A DNA stretch of 5,897 nucleotides. Origin: Actinomycetota bacterium (GTDB lineage Bacteria; Actinomycetota; Actinomycetes; Nanopelagicales; Nanopelagicaceae). The position numbers and the translations under genes were made by a program. Location of the stretch: positions 1 to 5,897 of the forward strand of contig RFSC01000051.1 in NCBI GenBank assembly GCA_009924185.1. Reading direction: 5' to 3'. This document shows, piece after piece, positions 1 through 4,948 of this stretch; position 1 is the first letter of the stretch, and each line of letters starts with the position of its first letter. The notes beneath the pieces are model-generated. The model was given only the letters and a program-made list of their open reading frames with translations, searched no databases and was not told the DNA's origin.

Positions 1-564
1 ATGGATAGATCATAAGAACACCAATTAGTTACTAAGACATATTTGTTATCAGGGGTTACCTCGACAACCTTTGGAACTACACCAACTCGATAAGCGGCAT
101 CAATCTCCCAAGTAGCCGTACTAATTCGATAAACAAAGGAGCGGTCATACTTATCAGCAGGCGAGCACTTATCGGTGCCTTCCCGATTAAATCCTTTGCC
201 ATACATCGCGTAATTGGTTACATATAGATAAGCACCATCTGGAGAAAAGGCTCCTTCTACAGGTGCCTCTATGTAATCCGGAGTAACCCTTTTGCCCTAA
301 AGCATTTAGATCTACTTGATCAGATATCTCTTTAACCAATTCGAGATTATTTGCGTCATAAACCGTAACTGAGTGTCGATACATCATGTTATGAGCTGAT
401 ACATAACCGGTTTTAGAGGCTCTAACTGATTTTGGTGAGATATTGCCGGTGATAGTTTTCTCTAGTTTCAATTTCGTGTTGTCAGAGCTAATTTCTGTAG
501 CTCCGGCGGAAAAAGGTTGAAGCAAAAGGGCTAAAACTATGGCCCAACTCACCGAAATACGCAT
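1..564 (-). pseudogene. Secreted YVTN-type (YncE-like) beta-propeller protein, frameshifted and cut by the window edge
   Basis: The gene starts at ATG 564-562. It opens with a signal peptide (Met-Arg, hydrophobic residues about 7-20, likely cleavage near SAGA/TEIS), so the product should be exported. Residues 33-90 read as a first propeller blade (SVRASKTGYVSAHN, then VTVYDANNLELVKEI). The open frame then runs into nonsense and stops at 187. A different frame, codons from 275 down to 3, encodes 91 more residues that clearly continue the family: PVEGAFSPDGAYLYVTNYAM, then DRSFVYRI and PDNKYVLVTNW. One coding sequence is therefore split by an indel between about 276 and 264, and its C-terminal part lies outside the window. 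YVTN/YncE proteins are extracytoplasmic propellers of mostly unclear role; no substrate can be named here. The indel may be a true mutation or a sequencing/assembly error. It is divergent from ctaB and probably leaderless. Confidence 0.8.
264..276 (-). other. Frameshift site in the beta-propeller gene
   Basis: Upstream codons read Lys-Gly-Tyr-Ser-Gly (through 277) and may stay correct through Leu-His-Arg-Gly (276-265). From 263 downward the shifted frame gives Pro-Val-Glu-Gly-Ala-Phe-Ser-Pro-Asp-Gly, a recognisable blade start. Losing one GC from an ancestral ggcgcacct to the present ggcacct would explain the shift and restore Arg-Gly-Ala-Pro-Val-Glu. One extra base near 276 is the other simple explanation. 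There is no long homopolymer here, so a typical homopolymer read error is not the obvious cause. Confidence 0.7.
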
Positions 565-570
565 GTGCGC

Positions 571-576
571 AATCTA
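571..576 (-). promoter_or_regulatory. Candidate -10 hexamer (TAGATT) for a leaderless beta-propeller mRNA
   Basis: On the minus strand TAGATT fits the TANNNT actinobacterial -10 pattern and ends 6 nt before the ATG at 564. Transcription would then begin at or next to the start codon. No Shine-Dalgarno sequence precedes this ATG, which agrees with a leaderless start. No convincing -35 hexamer is visible. Confidence 0.38.
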
Positions 577-581
577 CAGGG

Positions 582-587
582 TAATCT
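582..587 (+). promoter_or_regulatory. Candidate -10 hexamer (TAATCT) for leaderless ctaB mRNA
   Basis: TAATCT fits TANNNT and ends 7 nt before the ATG at 595, the spacing expected for transcription starting on the A of the start codon. No ribosome binding site precedes 595 or the alternative GTG at 565. The hexamer would lie inside the coding region if GTG 565 were used, so it argues for the ATG at 595. No clear -35 element is seen. Confidence 0.4.
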
Positions 588-594
588 CGCGCTC

Positions 595-1446
595 ATGATT
601 TCGCCCTACATCGCGTTAATGAAGTTACGTGTTGTAGAGCTGTTGCTAGTTACAACTTTGCCAGCACTTTTCTTAGCAGCCGGCGGAGTTCCACCGCTTG
701 ATATATCTCTGGCAACTTTAATTGGCGGTACTTTGGCAGCGGGCGCAGCAAATGCATTCAATATGGTGATTGAGAGCGATATTGATCAGTTGATGAACCG
801 CACCTCAAAACGACCCATAGTTAATAATCAAATCTCGGAGAATCAGGCCCTTGGTTTTGCTACTGCAATAACAGTGATCTCGCTGGCTATCTTTTGGTTT
901 TTTACCAATCCTTTAGCAACCGGGTTAACGGTAAGTGCGATTGCCTTTTACGTCTTTGGTTACACCGTTGGATTGAAGCGCCGCACTTCGCAAAACATCG
1001 TTTGGGGAGGAATCGCCGGCTGTCTTCCAGTTTTGATTGGCTGGGCAGCGGTTACTAACTCACTTTCTTGGACCGCATTTTGGTTTTTTATGGTGATCTT
1101 CTTCTGGACCCCGCCACATTTTTGGGCTTTAGCGATCAAATACCGTGATGATTACGAAGCGGCAGGAATTCCGATGCTGCCGGTAGTTGCGCCAATGGCA
1201 AAGGTTTCCCAGCAAATGTGGTTTCACACAATCGCTATGGTCATTACATCTTTCTTAACTATCTATAGCGCTGGATTATCAACCTGGGCTTGGATTGCAA
1301 ACGCGTTAATCGCAGCTTTCTTTGTTTATCAGGTTATGGGATTAAATAAGGGAAGTATTGATAAGAGCGCCGGAAAGATATTCCACGGCTCAATTACCTA
1401 TCTAAGTCTCTATTCCATGCTTTTAGTCATAGCGGTGTTTATCTAA
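595..1446 (+). CDS. ctaB: Heme O synthase (protoheme IX farnesyltransferase)
   Basis: This UbiA-family integral membrane prenyltransferase transfers a farnesyl group to protoheme to make heme O, the precursor of heme A in aa3-type cytochrome c oxidase. From ATG 595 it is 283 residues, close to the usual family length, with about nine hydrophobic segments. The first metal/prenyl-diphosphate motif is at 56-74 (N56, then SDID 61-64, MNRT 67-70, KRP 72-74). The second active-site region is at 171-198, with TPPHFWALAIKYRDDY followed by AGIPMLPVV. GTG 565 would add ten residues. ATG 595 is preferred because a TANNNT hexamer precedes it by 7 nt, and because the family's conserved start (ALxKxRVxELLL, here residues 7-18) then begins within ten residues of the N-terminus. 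The usual TKPR motif reads MKLR (9-12), an uncommon change. No ctaA, tkt or oxidase gene lies beside it. Confidence 0.95.
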   Translation: MISPYIALMKLRVVELLLVTTLPALFLAAGGVPPLDISLATLIGGTLAAGAANAFNMVIESDIDQLMNRTSKRPIVNNQISENQALGFATAITVISLAIFWFFTNPLATGLTVSAIAFYVFGYTVGLKRRTSQNIVWGGIAGCLPVLIGWAAVTNSLSWTAFWFFMVIFFWTPPHFWALAIKYRDDYEAAGIPMLPVVAPMAKVSQQMWFHTIAMVITSFLTIYSAGLSTWAWIANALIAAFFVYQVMGLNKGSIDKSAGKIFHGSITYLSLYSMLLVIAVFI

Positions 1447-2144
1447 TTTTTAGTAATCTCGCGGCGCCCATCTACCCCAAGTTTTTGGTAGATCACCATT
1501 GTCTCCTGTCTAATTAACGACTCGGAGTATCCCAAGCGATCGGCAATAAAGTTATTGGTTTTGCCCTCTTTAATTAGTCCAAGAATTAACTGCTGTCTCT
1601 CTGTTAGCGGCTCGCCTAGGACCGGCCCCTTTGGTTTAGTAAATCTTCCGATAGCTGGATGATCTTCCGCCATTAACAAGTGGACGTAGAGGCTGATTAC
1701 AGACTTCAAAGCAGTGAAGTATTTCTGATTATCTTCATTGTCTGTTACAAAGATGGTTGTAGAAAAGCCGGCTGCAAAGTTAGGCAGCATGGGCATGAAT
1801 ACGATGGTTCGCCAATTAGCTGAAGAATCCCTTAAGTTTTCGAAGGTATCACTCGAAATGAAATCTGGATGTTGGTCATTAACAATCAATATACTTTTAT
1901 CAATAGCTGCAACAAGACCATCTGAGCTTAACAAATGATGTTGATCATGCATCTCTACAAACTCTGGAGAGAATCCAAAGCTTGCCAAATGCTTAAGTGA
2001 CATATCACTATTGAGTTTGGCAAGGAAGAAACGACCAATTCCACCGGAGGGGCAGGCATTCATTGCAATAAATTGCGCTGCACTTTCTAGATTGCGCTCA
2101 GTGGTCAAGTAATTCGCCACTTGGCTTAGACGTGTAAGTTTCAA
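1443..2144 (-). CDS. LuxR-type HTH regulator with GAF-like N-terminal domain
   Basis: This 233-residue protein has two parts. Residues 1 to about 160 have the alternating helix and strand pattern of a GAF-like sensor (initial amphipathic helix, GGIGRFFLAKL near 34-44, GFSTTIFVTDN near 126-136, closing helix near 142-158). No ligand-binding residue can be assigned. Residues about 178-230 are a LuxR/GerE helix-turn-helix: LTERQQLILGLIKEGKTNNF, then IADRLGYSESLIR and IYQKLGVDGRREI. The usual recognition-helix histidine is replaced by glutamate (E214). It is presumably a cytoplasmic DNA-binding regulator with unknown signal and targets. The start is TTG 2144, chosen because AGGAGG sits 5 nt upstream and no ATG lies nearby. 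It is divergent from the response regulator across 140 bp, and its stop codon overlaps that of ctaB tail to tail. Confidence 0.85.
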   Translation of the reverse strand: MKLTRLSQVANYLTTERNLESAAQFIAMNACPSGGIGRFFLAKLNSDMSLKHLASFGFSPEFVEMHDQHHLLSSDGLVAAIDKSILIVNDQHPDFISSDTFENLRDSSANWRTIVFMPMLPNFAAGFSTTIFVTDNEDNQKYFTALKSVISLYVHLLMAEDHPAIGRFTKPKGPVLGEPLTERQQLILGLIKEGKTNNFIADRLGYSESLIRQETMVIYQKLGVDGRREITKN

Positions 2145-2149
2145 AATGC

Positions 2150-2155
2150 CCTCCT
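2150..2155 (-). promoter_or_regulatory. Strong Shine-Dalgarno AGGAGG fixing a TTG start
   Basis: The minus strand reads gagaggagggcatt just before TTG 2144. The AGGAGG core is a near-perfect match to the anti-Shine-Dalgarno and lies 5 nt from the TTG. This decides the non-ATG start of the LuxR-type regulator. It contrasts with the weak or absent Shine-Dalgarno sequences of the beta-propeller, ctaB and SipW-like genes in this window. Confidence 0.75.
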
Positions 2156-2213
2156 CTCACTTAATTTCTAAAGAATTTACTCGAATAGCTCATGAACATC
2201 GCGATTTGAGAGG
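2153..2213. repeat. Inverted repeat CCTCTCA / TGAGAGG flanking the regulator start
   Basis: CCTCTCA (2153-2159) and TGAGAGG (2207-2213) are perfect 7-nt complements separated by 47 nt. In the leftward transcript the downstream arm overlaps the Shine-Dalgarno region of the LuxR-type gene, so pairing could occlude it if transcription begins to the right of 2213. The same arms could also be two operator half-sites. Seven bases in a purine-rich sequence may be chance. Confidence 0.25.
2198..2205. promoter_or_regulatory. 8-bp perfect palindrome ATCGCGAT between two divergent regulators
   Basis: ATCGCGAT is self-complementary and lies near the middle of the 140-bp region between the LuxR-type and OmpR-type regulator genes, a natural place for a shared operator. 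The flanks do not extend the symmetry, and only one copy is seen, so this is only a candidate. Confidence 0.2.
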
Positions 2214-2220
2214 GGAAAAG

Positions 2221-2248
2221 TGGTCAAAGTTAAAGTTTGTTGTATGGT
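2221..2248 (+). promoter_or_regulatory. Candidate promoter of the response regulator gene
   Basis: TGGTCA (2221-2226, four of six matches to TTGACA) is followed after 16 nt by TATGGT (2243-2248, fits TANNNT). Transcription would start around 2255, giving a leader of about 30 nt that contains the purine-rich AAGGGGAG before ATG 2285. The match is moderate, and a tandem AAAGTT sits in the spacer. Confidence 0.35.
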
Positions 2249-2284
2249 TGATTAAGTGTTTCTTACAACGGCAAAGGGGAGCTC

Positions 2285-3010
2285 ATGACTAACCAAGTAG
2301 AACCCAAGCCAAATGTTCTCCTAATTGAAGATAATCCCACTGATCGATTGAGTATTAAGCTGCAATTAGAGGTTATGGGATTTGTCGTTTTTGATGTTGC
2401 ATCAGCTCTCGAGGCCGCTGAGATTTTCAAAATCCGCGATTACAGCCTGGTTCTCATTCATCTAGGACATGCACCTCTAGAAAGTTTGGAGATCTGTCGG
2501 CAGATTAGAGCCGCATCCACCGTCCCGATTCTCATGATTACCAAGCGGGATGAGGTAGTAGATGAAGAGTTGGCTCTGGGAGCCGGCGCCGATGACTATG
2601 TCACCAAACCTATCGAATCCAGAATTCTCACTTCACGGGTTACCCAGCAGTTAAAGAGAGGCGAAAGCCAGCGCGCACCGCGGCAAACACTTTTGACTTG
2701 GGAAAACCTAACCCTGGATTTAGCGGAGCACTTATTTAAAATTGGCGAGAAGGAAATTTTGCTGACCAACTCCGAGTATCGATTCCTGCAATTGTTGATG
2801 GAAAACCCACAAAGAGTGTTTTCTAAAGAACAGGTACTACTAGCGGTAGCAGCGCTACGTGATTCCGCATCTGGATCTGTCGAGAGTTATGCCACCCAAC
2901 TACGGGCAAAGATTAAACGTAATGGCGGACCGGATGTAATTGATGTGGTTCGCAGCGTTGGTTTCCGATTAGCTGCAATTGAGGAAAAGAGTCCAGTAAC
3001 TCACGTTTAA
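2285..3010 (+). CDS. OmpR-type response regulator lacking the phospho-acceptor aspartate
   Basis: This 241-residue protein has an N-terminal receiver domain (about 10-124) and a C-terminal winged-helix DNA-binding domain (about 136-231). The receiver keeps the acidic pair E15-D16 in VLLIEDN, Thr86 in ILMIT, and Lys108 in VTKP. The phospho-acceptor position, normally Asp in an LVLLDL-type strand, is His59 in LVLIHLGHAP. The effector domain is recognisable from LTNSEYRFLQLLMENPQRVF, the helix region ESYATQLRAKIKR, and VVRSVGFRL. It should bind DNA, but classical phosphorylation at this site is not possible. Regulation by protein level, dimerisation, a ligand or a partner is likelier (inference). 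No kinase gene is adjacent. AAGGGGAG precedes the ATG. It is divergent from the LuxR-type gene and lies 128 bp upstream of the TasA-like operon, in the same direction. Confidence 0.9.
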   Translation: MTNQVEPKPNVLLIEDNPTDRLSIKLQLEVMGFVVFDVASALEAAEIFKIRDYSLVLIHLGHAPLESLEICRQIRAASTVPILMITKRDEVVDEELALGAGADDYVTKPIESRILTSRVTQQLKRGESQRAPRQTLLTWENLTLDLAEHLFKIGEKEILLTNSEYRFLQLLMENPQRVFSKEQVLLAVAALRDSASGSVESYATQLRAKIKRNGGPDVIDVVRSVGFRLAAIEEKSPVTHV

Positions 3011-3092
3011 CAAACTTGAACCTCTTTTGCTATTGATTTAACTGTGTGACTTTCAAGAACCTTAAAATCAAATCTCTCTCCATTCTTACCCC

Positions 3093-3125
3093 CATTCTGC
3101 TGAAATAACTCCGCAGTCTGGAATG
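3093..3125 (+). repeat. Small imperfect hairpin in the leader of the TasA-like operon
   Basis: CATTC (3093-3097) pairs with GAATG (3121-3125), with an inner CTG/CAG stem across an internal loop. It ends directly beside the purine stretch ggaaaagag that serves as the weak ribosome binding site for ATG 3139. There is no T-run, so it is not a terminator for the upstream gene. The rest of the 3011-3138 gap shows only a lone TAAAAT (3063-3068) as a possible -10 hexamer without a good -35. Confidence 0.2.
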
Positions 3126-3138
3126 GAAAAGAGTAAAA

Positions 3139-3795
3139 ATGATTGAAGCGAAGTTAAAGAAAAAGAGTCCATGGCGAGCATTGGCAGGGGCAGCGATTGT
3201 TGTCTCGGTTGCAACGATAGCGGGACAAAGTGTTGTTGCTTCACTAAATGCCACGGCATTTAACACTGTTGCACAACAGATTAGCGCTGGAACAATGAAA
3301 TTAGATCTAGCAAATAGCGGAAATGGTTTTGGACAGAACATCACCAATTTGGTGCCAGGAGATGTGATTAACCGTTATGTAACTTTAACCAATTCAGGAA
3401 GCATTGACGGTATTGGCCTTTCTTTGAAAACTGCACAGACCGGCACCTCATCATTGATTAGTGATGGGAGTGGCGCGGTGACAACCAAGGCACTTCGCCT
3501 CACCGTGAAGAGTTGCAGTGTCGCTTGGAACACTAGTAGTGGTCTTTGCGCTGGAACTGAAGCTACAGAGCTAGCCGCCACACCAATCGGATCTCTAACT
3601 TCAGCGACCACACTTACATCTAGCACTATGAATTCACTTGCAGTGCGATATTTGCAGATGCAGATCGCTCTGCCCGATCAAAATGAAACAACTGTAAATG
3701 GCGTTTTGCCTGCCAATACAGTTCAAGGTGGCTCTGTAAATGTCACATACACCTTTGATTTGGCGCAACGCGTTGCTACGACAGTAAACAGCTAG
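3139..3795 (+). CDS. TasA/camelysin-like secreted protein, probable SipW-type signal peptidase substrate
   Basis: This 218-residue exported protein has a basic N-terminus (KLKKKS, 5-10) and a hydrophobic segment of about 14-34, with likely cleavage at VVA34/S35. What follows matches the layout of SipW-cognate proteins: TAFNTVAQQISAGTMKLDL (39-56, like the NTFTAGTLDL block), then VPGD (72-75), then the strand RYVTLTNSGS (79-88). The remainder is Thr/Ser-rich and beta-prone. C126 and C137 bound a loop (C-SVA-WN-TSSGL-C-AGT) and could form a disulfide outside the cell. Near the C-terminus are LPANTVQGGSVNVTYTFDLA and then QR, also typical of the class. In Bacillus, TasA forms biofilm matrix fibres and camelysin is surface bound; a fibre or surface-layer role here is inferred. 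It is first in a three-gene operon, 10 bp before its paralogue. ATG 3139 has a weak purine-rich ribosome binding site. Confidence 0.78.
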   Translation: MIEAKLKKKSPWRALAGAAIVVSVATIAGQSVVASLNATAFNTVAQQISAGTMKLDLANSGNGFGQNITNLVPGDVINRYVTLTNSGSIDGIGLSLKTAQTGTSSLISDGSGAVTTKALRLTVKSCSVAWNTSSGLCAGTEATELAATPIGSLTSATTLTSSTMNSLAVRYLQMQIALPDQNETTVNGVLPANTVQGGSVNVTYTFDLAQRVATTVNS

Positions 3796-3805
3796 GGCTA
3801 GAGAT

Positions 3806-4345
3806 ATGAAAAGGGTATTTGTGGCGCTTTGCGCTGGGTTGATTTTGAGTTCAATCTCGCCGGTAATGGCTGGAGGGGTTGCCAGAGCCGTCTGGAGTTC
3901 GAACTTAGCGACCGCTAACTGGTCAGTCGTTGCAGTAGGCACAAATCAAAGCGTCACAAATGCCCCGTATCAGTTGAGCTGGAGCGTTATTGGAGGCTCT
4001 GCCTATAACTTCTTTGCTTTGCGAAACTCGGGATCTCTAAATGTAAATTCATTCTCAGTTGTAATTTCGCAAGCCAGAGTTGGTGGCAGTGGAGCTGCAA
4101 ACCCGGTTGATTTCGAGCTTTGCTCTGGGGGAACTTGGAATGCGACGACAAATACCTGTAATGGAACCGTTGTACTTGTTGGAAGAGCTTCAGATTTAAA
4201 TCTGAACTTTTCTAACCTTCAATTACCGCCAAATGCAGAGTTGAGCTTGCGAGCCAAGACCGCGGTAAGTGGAAGAAATAACTTCTCGACACAGCTTGAT
4301 GTCTTGGTGTCGCGGAATGCGGTTCGGGTCGGAGCCGTCAACTAA
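3806..4345 (+). CDS. Secreted beta-rich protein, divergent paralogue of the TasA-like subunit
   Basis: I do not recognise a named family. The 179-residue product has a signal peptide (KR at 2-3, hydrophobic 4-18) with likely cleavage at VMA22/G23, or alternatively at ARA28/V29. The mature part is Ser/Asn/Thr-rich, beta-prone and without membrane segments. Two features repeat in the preceding gene product: the strand FALRNSGSLN (70-79), matching VTLTNSGSID, and the cysteine loop C106-SGGT-WN-ATTNT-C118-NGT. An LPPN segment (140-143) also corresponds to LPAN. It is therefore probably a diverged paralogue and may be an anchor, minor or capping subunit (inference, by analogy with TapA beside TasA). 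It lies 10 bp after the TasA-like gene and 2 bp before the signal peptidase gene, so co-transcription is near certain. The Shine-Dalgarno sequence is weak, suggesting translational coupling. Confidence 0.75.
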   Translation: MKRVFVALCAGLILSSISPVMAGGVARAVWSSNLATANWSVVAVGTNQSVTNAPYQLSWSVIGGSAYNFFALRNSGSLNVNSFSVVISQARVGGSGAANPVDFELCSGGTWNATTNTCNGTVVLVGRASDLNLNFSNLQLPPNAELSLRAKTAVSGRNNFSTQLDVLVSRNAVRVGAVN

Positions 4346-4347
4346 AA

Positions 4348-4848
4348 ATGAAAGCAAAGCAGATCTTTTTTGACATTGTTTTATTACTTACTGCACCCCT
4401 CTTTGTGTTTGGTGCGGTCACGGCCATTTTCTTTCAAAGCAGTTTTACAACTGTAGTTTCTGCCAGCATGGAGCCCAATATTTCGCCAGGAGATACTTTG
4501 ATAACCAGAAAGATTGAAACCGCTTCGATCAAGAAAGATGATGTAGTTGTACTGCCAGTTCCCACCAATAAAGCTTTGATTTACTCACACAGGGTCTTGA
4601 CGGTGATTAGAGAACCGAAGGGAGTGGTGTTACAAACTAAAGGAGATGCCAATCCAAACCCTGATAAATGGTTGATTAAAGTTACCTCAGAAAAGACTCC
4701 GAAAGTTATAGCAGTTATTCCAACCTCTGGAATCTTCAATGGTTGGGTAGATCGCAGGTTCGTTTATCTATTTCTTATGGCAACGGGATTACTCCTCTCT
4801 CTTGTAGCAGCATTCCGTCTAATTCGAGGAGGGCGTAGTTCGACCTAA
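4348..4848 (+). CDS. ER-type (SipW-like) signal peptidase I
   Basis: This 166-residue membrane protease of the S26 family should remove signal peptides from the operon's secreted proteins at the outer face of the membrane. An N-terminal membrane segment (about 8-29) precedes the catalytic block SASMEPNISPGDTL (38-51), with nucleophile Ser40. The second catalytic residue is histidine in YSHRV (His81) rather than the lysine of ordinary bacterial LepB. With TKGDANPNPD (97-106) supplying the acidic residue, this is the signature of the ER/SipW subclass. A second membrane segment spans about 137-158 and ends in the basic tail RLIRGGR. SipW in Bacillus processes TasA and TapA, so the genomic context fits exactly. 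The ATG is 2 bp after the previous stop. The only Shine-Dalgarno-like sequence is GGAG 13 nt upstream inside the previous gene, so coupled translation is likely. Confidence 0.92.
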   Translation: MKAKQIFFDIVLLLTAPLFVFGAVTAIFFQSSFTTVVSASMEPNISPGDTLITRKIETASIKKDDVVVLPVPTNKALIYSHRVLTVIREPKGVVLQTKGDANPNPDKWLIKVTSEKTPKVIAVIPTSGIFNGWVDRRFVYLFLMATGLLLSLVAAFRLIRGGRSST

Positions 4849-4907
4849 ATCACATCTTCTTTAGCGACACCACACTTCATTTCAAGGTGATTAACAGGTA
4901 GCCCCTT

Positions 4908-4913
4908 TATCCT
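4908..4913 (+). promoter_or_regulatory. Candidate -10 hexamer (TATCCT) before the NlpC/P60 gene
   Basis: TATCCT fits TANNNT and would place transcription start near 4920, about 35 nt before ATG 4956. No good -35 is seen at 16-18 nt. The 107-bp gap 4849-4955 also lacks a clear terminator for the preceding operon, so read-through from it is possible. Confidence 0.25.
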
Positions 4914-4918
4914 TTTCA

Positions 4919-4929
4919 TCAGTAACTGA
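4919..4929. repeat. 11-bp palindrome TCAGTAACTGA at the predicted transcription start of the NlpC/P60 gene
   Basis: TCAGT and ACTGA are perfect inverted 5-mers around a central A. The element sits just after the candidate -10 and before the Shine-Dalgarno sequence, where a repressor operator would be effective. It is short and single-copy, so it may be chance. Confidence 0.25.
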
Positions 4930-4942
4930 CCCCCATTTCCCC

Positions 4943-4948
4943 AGGGAG
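4943..4948 (+). promoter_or_regulatory. Ribosome binding site AGGGAG
   Basis: AGGGAG ends 7 nt before ATG 4956, an ideal spacing. It supports this ATG as the start, giving a normal signal peptide at the N-terminus. Confidence 0.65.

Noticed and set aside
565..594. GTG 565 as the ctaB start
   Set aside because: It would abut the divergent ATG with zero spacing, has no ribosome binding site or suitable -10, and adds ten residues not needed for the family. ATG 595 has a TANNNT hexamer 7 nt upstream.
1738..1938. Plus-strand open frame of 66 codons
   Set aside because: It lies wholly antisense within the well-supported LuxR-type regulator, with no recognisable domain or ribosome binding site.
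3015..3057. CTTGAA (3015-3020) and TTCAAG (3052-3057) as a terminator after the response regulator
   Set aside because: The stem is only 6 bp, A/T-rich, with a 31-nt loop and no following T-run. Termination before the TasA-like gene cannot be claimed.
3030..3347. Minus-strand open frame of 105 codons
   Set aside because: It covers the leader and the N-terminus of the TasA-like gene on the opposite strand. Its hydrophobic stretch is the complement of that gene's signal-peptide region.
3806..3871. Lipoprotein signal in the second secreted protein (Cys9)
   Set aside because: The cysteine is too early and is preceded by Val-Ala-Leu rather than a lipobox; a normal signal-peptide cleavage site follows at residue 22.
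3375..3942. Two minus-strand open frames (3375-3626 and 3634-3942)
   Set aside because: Both are antisense to the two secreted-protein genes and show no family features; the plus-strand genes have signal peptides and operon spacing.
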